From: an uncultured Gemmiger sp.
GTDB lineage: Bacteria; Bacillota; Clostridia; Oscillospirales; Ruminococcaceae
Direction: 5' to 3'
Length of the DNA: 8,619 nucleotides
Assembly (NCBI GenBank): GCA_959018215.1
Contig: CAUEKL010000092.1
Coordinates: forward strand, 1-8,619
This document shows, one piece after another, positions 6,154 to 8,619 of this stretch. The position numbers and the translations under genes are program-made. How positions within the stretch are numbered: position 1 is the first letter of the stretch; the number at the start of each line of letters is the position of its first letter. The notes under the pieces are model-generated. The model was not told the origin of the DNA, searched no databases, and worked only from the letters and a program-made list of their open reading frames with translations.

Positions 6154-6534
6154 ATGAAAAAAGCATTGGCAACGATTCTGGCGGCCACGGTGCTCTGCGG
6201 CGTGTGCGCCACGGGGGTTCTGGCAGCCGGACACCACGGCGGGGCCTGGAGCACGGCGACGGCCCGGGTGTGTTCCTGGGCAGACGGCAGCTGTGCCGAC
6301 CACACCTGCCGCCAGGATGCGGACGGAGACGGGGTGTGCGATGTCTGCGGCAACGCTGTGACCTGTTGGGGCGATACCGACGGGGACGGCGTCTGTGACA
6401 GCTGCGGCACCAGCCATACCTGCCGCAACGATGCGGACGGGGACGGTACCTGTGATGTGTGCGGGGCCGCCTGTGCCGCCGGCACCAATGCACATCACGG
6501 CCACGGAGCAGGCCACGGGCGCTGCGGCCGGTAA
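6154..6534 (+). CDS. Small secreted Cys/Asp/Gly-repeat protein with His-rich ends
   Basis: This is a 126-residue exported protein of unknown function. The start at 6154 is set by GGGAGG 8 nt upstream and by the signal peptide it creates: MKK, a hydrophobic core to about residue 22, then VLA with likely signal peptidase I cleavage after residue 24. An open frame continues upstream to 6064 but would bury the signal. The mature part begins AGHHGG and has three exact 19-residue repeats (52-70, 71-89, 90-108) with pattern C-x2-D-x-D-G-D-G-x-C-D-x-C-G. It ends HHGHGAGHGRCGR. The DxDGDGxxxD spacing resembles calcium-binding loops of dockerin/TSP3 type. The CxxC pairs could form disulfides or bind metal. 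There are 13 Cys in the mature part. It lies 24 nt before the sigma gene, so it is probably a target or partner of that system. Confidence 0.75.
   Translation: MKKALATILAATVLCGVCATGVLAAGHHGGAWSTATARVCSWADGSCADHTCRQDADGDGVCDVCGNAVTCWGDTDGDGVCDSCGTSHTCRNDADGDGTCDVCGAACAAGTNAHHGHGAGHGRCGR
6307..6477 (+). repeat. Three tandem 57-bp (19-residue) coding repeats
   Basis: Units begin at TGC 6307, TGT 6364 and TGC 6421, exactly 57 nt apart. At protein level each unit keeps Cys1, Asp4, Asp6, Gly7, Asp8, Gly9, Cys11, Asp12, Cys14 and Gly15. Codons differ between units (for example GGA/GGG/GGG and GTG/GTC/ACC), so the duplications are not recent and the protein pattern has been kept. A degenerate Cys-containing stretch with Cys40 and Cys46 precedes them. 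Confidence 0.9.
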
Positions 6535-6558
6535 ACGGACAACGGGCAGGGGAGCGGT

Positions 6559-7041
6559 ATGCGGAGCGAACAAGAGGTGAACAGAGCCATTGAGCGATAC
6601 GCCGACACGGTGCGGCGCATCTGTTTCGTGCACCTCAAAAACCGGGCGGACACGGAGGATATCTTCCAGACCGTCTTTGTGAAGTATCTGCTGCATACCG
6701 AGCCCTTCCAGTCGGAGGAGCACGAGCGGGCCTGGATCATCCGGGTGACCATCAACGCCTGCAAGGACCTGCTCAGGAGCTTTTTCCGCAGCCGGACGGT
6801 GCCGCTGGAGGAACTGACCGACCAGGCGGCCCCCAACGACCGGGAACAGCGGGAGGTTCTGCAGGCGGTGCTGGCCCTGCCGGTGGCCTACCGGGATGTG
6901 ATCTACCTGCATTATTACGAGGGCTACACCGCCCCCGAAATCGCCGGTATCCTGGGCAAAAACGTGAATACGGTCTACACGCGGCTGACCCGCGCCCGCG
7001 GGCTGCTGCGTCAGGCACTGGGAGGTGAAGTGGATGCGTGA
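6559..7041 (+). CDS. ECF-type RNA polymerase sigma factor
   Basis: This 160-residue two-domain sigma-70 family protein is the usual ECF size. Region 2 (about 8-76) includes the DxEDIFQTVFVKYL core-binding helix (here DTEDIFQ) and RAWIIRVTINACKDLLRS, the -10 recognition part. Region 4 (about 105-155) includes LPVAYRDVIYLHYYEGYT, then the helix-turn-helix APEIAGILGKNVNTVYTRLTRAR, which reads the -35 box. There is no region 3, fitting the ECF class. The start at ATG 6559 has GGGGAG 4 nt upstream (a tight but usable spacing) and lies 24 nt after the secreted protein gene. The end overlaps the anti-sigma gene by 8 bp, implying coupled synthesis. It is probably held inactive at the membrane by that protein. 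Its targets are unknown; the unit's own promoter is one candidate. Confidence 0.92.
   Translation: MRSEQEVNRAIERYADTVRRICFVHLKNRADTEDIFQTVFVKYLLHTEPFQSEEHERAWIIRVTINACKDLLRSFFRSRTVPLEELTDQAAPNDREQREVLQAVLALPVAYRDVIYLHYYEGYTAPEIAGILGKNVNTVYTRLTRARGLLRQALGGEVDA
7021..7025 (+). promoter_or_regulatory. Ribosome binding site of the anti-sigma gene, inside the sigma gene
   Basis: GGAGG lies 8 nt before ATG 7034. A GTG at 7025 is in frame but overlaps this site, so ATG 7034 is preferred. Confidence 0.8.
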
Positions 7042-7816
7042 ACAACTGCAGGCGGCGCTGGACGGCGTCCGGGCCGAACCGGAACTGAAGGCGGCCGCCC
7101 GGGCGGCGGTGGCCCGGCGGGCCCGGCGGCACGGTTTGGCCGCCCGCCCCCTACGCCTGGCCCTGGCTGTGGCAGCCTGCGCCGTGGTGGTGCTGGGCGG
7201 GCAATGGCTTTACTTTACCCCCGTCACCCATATCAGCATCGACATCAACCCTTCGCTGGAACTGGGCATCAACCGGTTTGACCGGGTGGTGTCGGTGCAG
7301 GGCTGGAATGAGGACGGCACCGCCCTGGCCCAGGAGGTGGCGGTGCAGAGTCTGCCCTACACCGAGGCCGTGCAGACCATCCTGGCCAGCGATACGGTGC
7401 AGACCCTTCTGGCGGACAACGCTGTGGTGGAGATCGGGGTCATCGGGGAGGATGAGACCCACTGTGCCCGGATGCTGGCGGATGTGGAGGCCTGTACCGA
7501 CGAGACCAACACCCACTACTACCAGGCCGACACCCATGAGGTGGAGGAGGCCCACGATTGCGGGCTGTCCTACGGCAAGTACAGCGCCTACCGGGAACTG
7601 GCTGCCCTGGACCCCTCCGTCACCCCGGAAGAGGTGCAGCAGATGACCATGCGGCAGATCCGGGACCGGATCGCGGCACTTTCGGGCACGGCATCCCCGG
7701 AGACCGCCGCGCCGGCTGCCTCCGGAGGCGCATGGGGTTCCGCCGACTGTGAGGCGGCGCAGAACCAGGAAACGGAAAAAGGGCATCACGGGGAAGGCCA
7801 CCACGGCGGCGACTGA
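7034..7816 (+). CDS. RsgI-like membrane anti-sigma factor with His-rich outer tail
   Basis: This is a 260-residue single-pass membrane protein. Residues 1-39 are cytoplasmic and Ala/Arg-rich, the likely sigma-holding part. Residues 40-61 form the membrane helix. The outer part begins HISIDINPSLELGINRFDRV, the hallmark of the RsgI middle domain, and later shows GLSYGKYSAY followed by a helical segment. The Asn72-Pro73 pair matches the site where RsgI-family anti-sigma factors are reported to cleave themselves, a step in signal release. Cys144, Cys154, Cys176 and Cys239 are outside the membrane, and the C-terminus reads GHHGEGHHGGD after a low-complexity Ala/Glu linker. Cellulosomal RsgI proteins carry a carbohydrate-binding domain at this end; none is seen here. 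The ATG at 7034 overlaps the sigma stop (7039-7041). The role is inferred from family and gene order. The ligand is unknown. Confidence 0.85.
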   Translation: MREQLQAALDGVRAEPELKAAARAAVARRARRHGLAARPLRLALAVAACAVVVLGGQWLYFTPVTHISIDINPSLELGINRFDRVVSVQGWNEDGTALAQEVAVQSLPYTEAVQTILASDTVQTLLADNAVVEIGVIGEDETHCARMLADVEACTDETNTHYYQADTHEVEEAHDCGLSYGKYSAYRELAALDPSVTPEEVQQMTMRQIRDRIAALSGTASPETAAPAASGGAWGSADCEAAQNQETEKGHHGEGHHGGD

Positions 7817-7839
7817 CCCGGCTCACTATCCTGAAAAAC

Positions 7840-7880
7840 CGGACGGCCACGGGAGCGTTCCCTGGTCGTCCGTTTTTTTT
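7840..7880 (+). terminator. Intrinsic terminator after the anti-sigma gene, shared with the convergent gene
   Basis: CGGACG (7840-7845) pairs with CGTCCG (7867-7872). Inside, CCA/TGG and GGGA/TCCC pair, with one G-T wobble and one bulged C, around a GCGT loop. Eight T follow (7873-7880). On the other strand the hairpin is followed by CCGGTTTTT, so it can also stop transcription of the AraC-family gene. The last two T are part of that gene's TAA stop codon. Confidence 0.9.
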
Positions 7881-8619
7881 ACGGTTTTCTTTTTTCGGCC
7901 TGTCGCCTGCGGTAGGCGGCGGGGGTGAGGTTCAGGTGCTTCTGAAAGACCTTGATGAAATAGCTGCTGTCGCTGAAGCCGCAGCGGGCGGCCACCTCCT
8001 GAACAGGGACGGCGTCGTCCTGCAGCAGCTTTTGTGCAGCGTTCAGGCGGCACTGCAGCAGGTAGTGCATGGGGGATTGCCGGTAGTATTTCTGGAAGCA
8101 GCGCCCGGCCTCGCTGCGGCTGATGCCGGCGGCGGCCGCCACCTGCTCCAGGGTGAGAGGCTCGGCGTAATGGCAGCGGATAAAGCGCACCATCTGCTGC
8201 ATCCGGATCTGGGTGCGGTGACCGGAACGGCGGGCGGGGGTGCGGCCCAGTTCTTCCCGGTGCAGGTACAGCAGGGTGAACAGCTGCAGCAGCCGCTGCT
8301 GGACGACCAGCTCCGGGCAGGGGGAGCTTTCCGGCCGGACGGCAGGGCAGGCAGGGCAGGGCGGCAGGATGCTGGGCTGGCCGCACAGCAGGCCGTAGAC
8401 CTCGAACAGGGCCCGGGATGCCTCGGCCTGCCAGGGAACCAGCGGGGAGAGGATCACATGGGAAATCGCCGGCCCGCTCAGCAGCGGACGCAGGTATTTC
8501 TGGAACACCGTGCCGGTCAGCGGGGCCAGTACCTCCTCCGAAAAGACGATGTTGGGGCACAGACAGGGACGGCCGGGGGCGCTCAGACGGTAGCTGTGCA
8601 GCTGCCCGCCGCCCACCAC
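7879..8619 (-). CDS. AraC-family transcriptional regulator (partial, 5' end beyond window)
   Basis: The minus-strand frame runs from the right edge to TAA at 7879-7881, giving 246 residues. The true start lies outside: the GTG at the edge is simply where the sequence is cut. The last 100 residues form the double helix-turn-helix of AraC/XylS regulators. HTH1 is in LTLEQVAAAAGISRSEAGRCFQKYY and HTH2 in VQEVAARCGFSDSSYFIKVFQKH, followed by NLTPAAYRR, the family's end signature. The N-terminal part fits the cupin-like sugar-sensing domain with a helical linker, but the metal/sugar pocket is cut off. A Cys/Pro-rich linker (CPAC, then another Cys) is encoded by a GCAGG-type repeat. It is convergent with the sigma unit. 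Control of the nearby glycosidase genes is plausible for this family but not shown. Confidence 0.9.
   Translation of the reverse strand: MVGGGQLHSYRLSAPGRPCLCPNIVFSEEVLAPLTGTVFQKYLRPLLSGPAISHVILSPLVPWQAEASRALFEVYGLLCGQPSILPPCPACPAVRPESSPCPELVVQQRLLQLFTLLYLHREELGRTPARRSGHRTQIRMQQMVRFIRCHYAEPLTLEQVAAAAGISRSEAGRCFQKYYRQSPMHYLLQCRLNAAQKLLQDDAVPVQEVAARCGFSDSSYFIKVFQKHLNLTPAAYRRRQAEKRKP
8341..8368. repeat. GGCAG short tandem repeat inside the AraC-family gene
   Basis: Plus-strand GGCAG/GCAG units are tandemly arrayed here and encode the Pro/Cys/Ala-rich linker on the minus strand. Unit lengths of 4 and 5 are mixed, so slippage would shift the frame and truncate the regulator before its DNA-binding domain. 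Confidence 0.5.

Noticed and set aside
6084..6912. Long minus-strand frames opposite the secreted protein and sigma genes
   Set aside because: They are shadows of real genes. The plus-strand products have a signal peptide, exact repeats and sigma-factor motifs.

Overview
The window is GC-rich with strongly G/C-ending codons. It carries Gram-positive-type ribosome binding sites, TGC-extended -10 promoters, and an ECF sigma factor paired with an RsgI-like anti-sigma factor. This fits a high-GC gut Clostridia of the Oscillospiraceae type (relatives of Faecalibacterium, Gemmiger or Subdoligranulum). The assignment is inferred from style and gene families; no marker gene is present.

Layout. Positions 1-167 hold the 3' end of an unrecognised plus-strand gene, closed by a hairpin with a perfect 21-bp stem (188-233). 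A non-coding stretch of about 350 bases (234-586) contains a TGC-extended -10 promoter and a leader. It precedes a glycoside hydrolase family 2 (GH2) gene (587-2962). A second TGC-extended -10 promoter (3167-3175) drives a GH10 xylanase (3215-4480) and a GH39 beta-xylosidase (4514-6022) that lie 33 nt apart. None of the three enzymes has a signal peptide. The block therefore looks like an intracellular route for finishing imported, decorated xylo-oligosaccharides: GH10 cuts the backbone, GH39 releases xylose, and GH2 removes a side sugar or a terminal sugar. No transporter is in the window.

A second transcription unit follows (6154-7816). It encodes a small secreted protein with three exact 19-residue Cys/Asp/Gly repeats, an ECF-type sigma factor, and a membrane-anchored RsgI-like anti-sigma factor that overlaps the sigma gene by 8 bp. 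The small protein and the outer tail of the anti-sigma factor share His-His-Gly motifs. This suggests a cell-envelope sensing module with its own small exported partner, and it is the most novel part of the window. A strong terminator (7840-7880) ends the unit and its T-run overlaps the stop codon of a convergent AraC-family regulator (7879-8619, minus strand, cut by the window edge).

All three glycosidase genes lie in the same reading frame and avoid TTA, CTA and TCA codons. This creates a very long but spurious antisense open frame. No tRNA, rRNA, CRISPR array, insertion sequence or integrase was seen.
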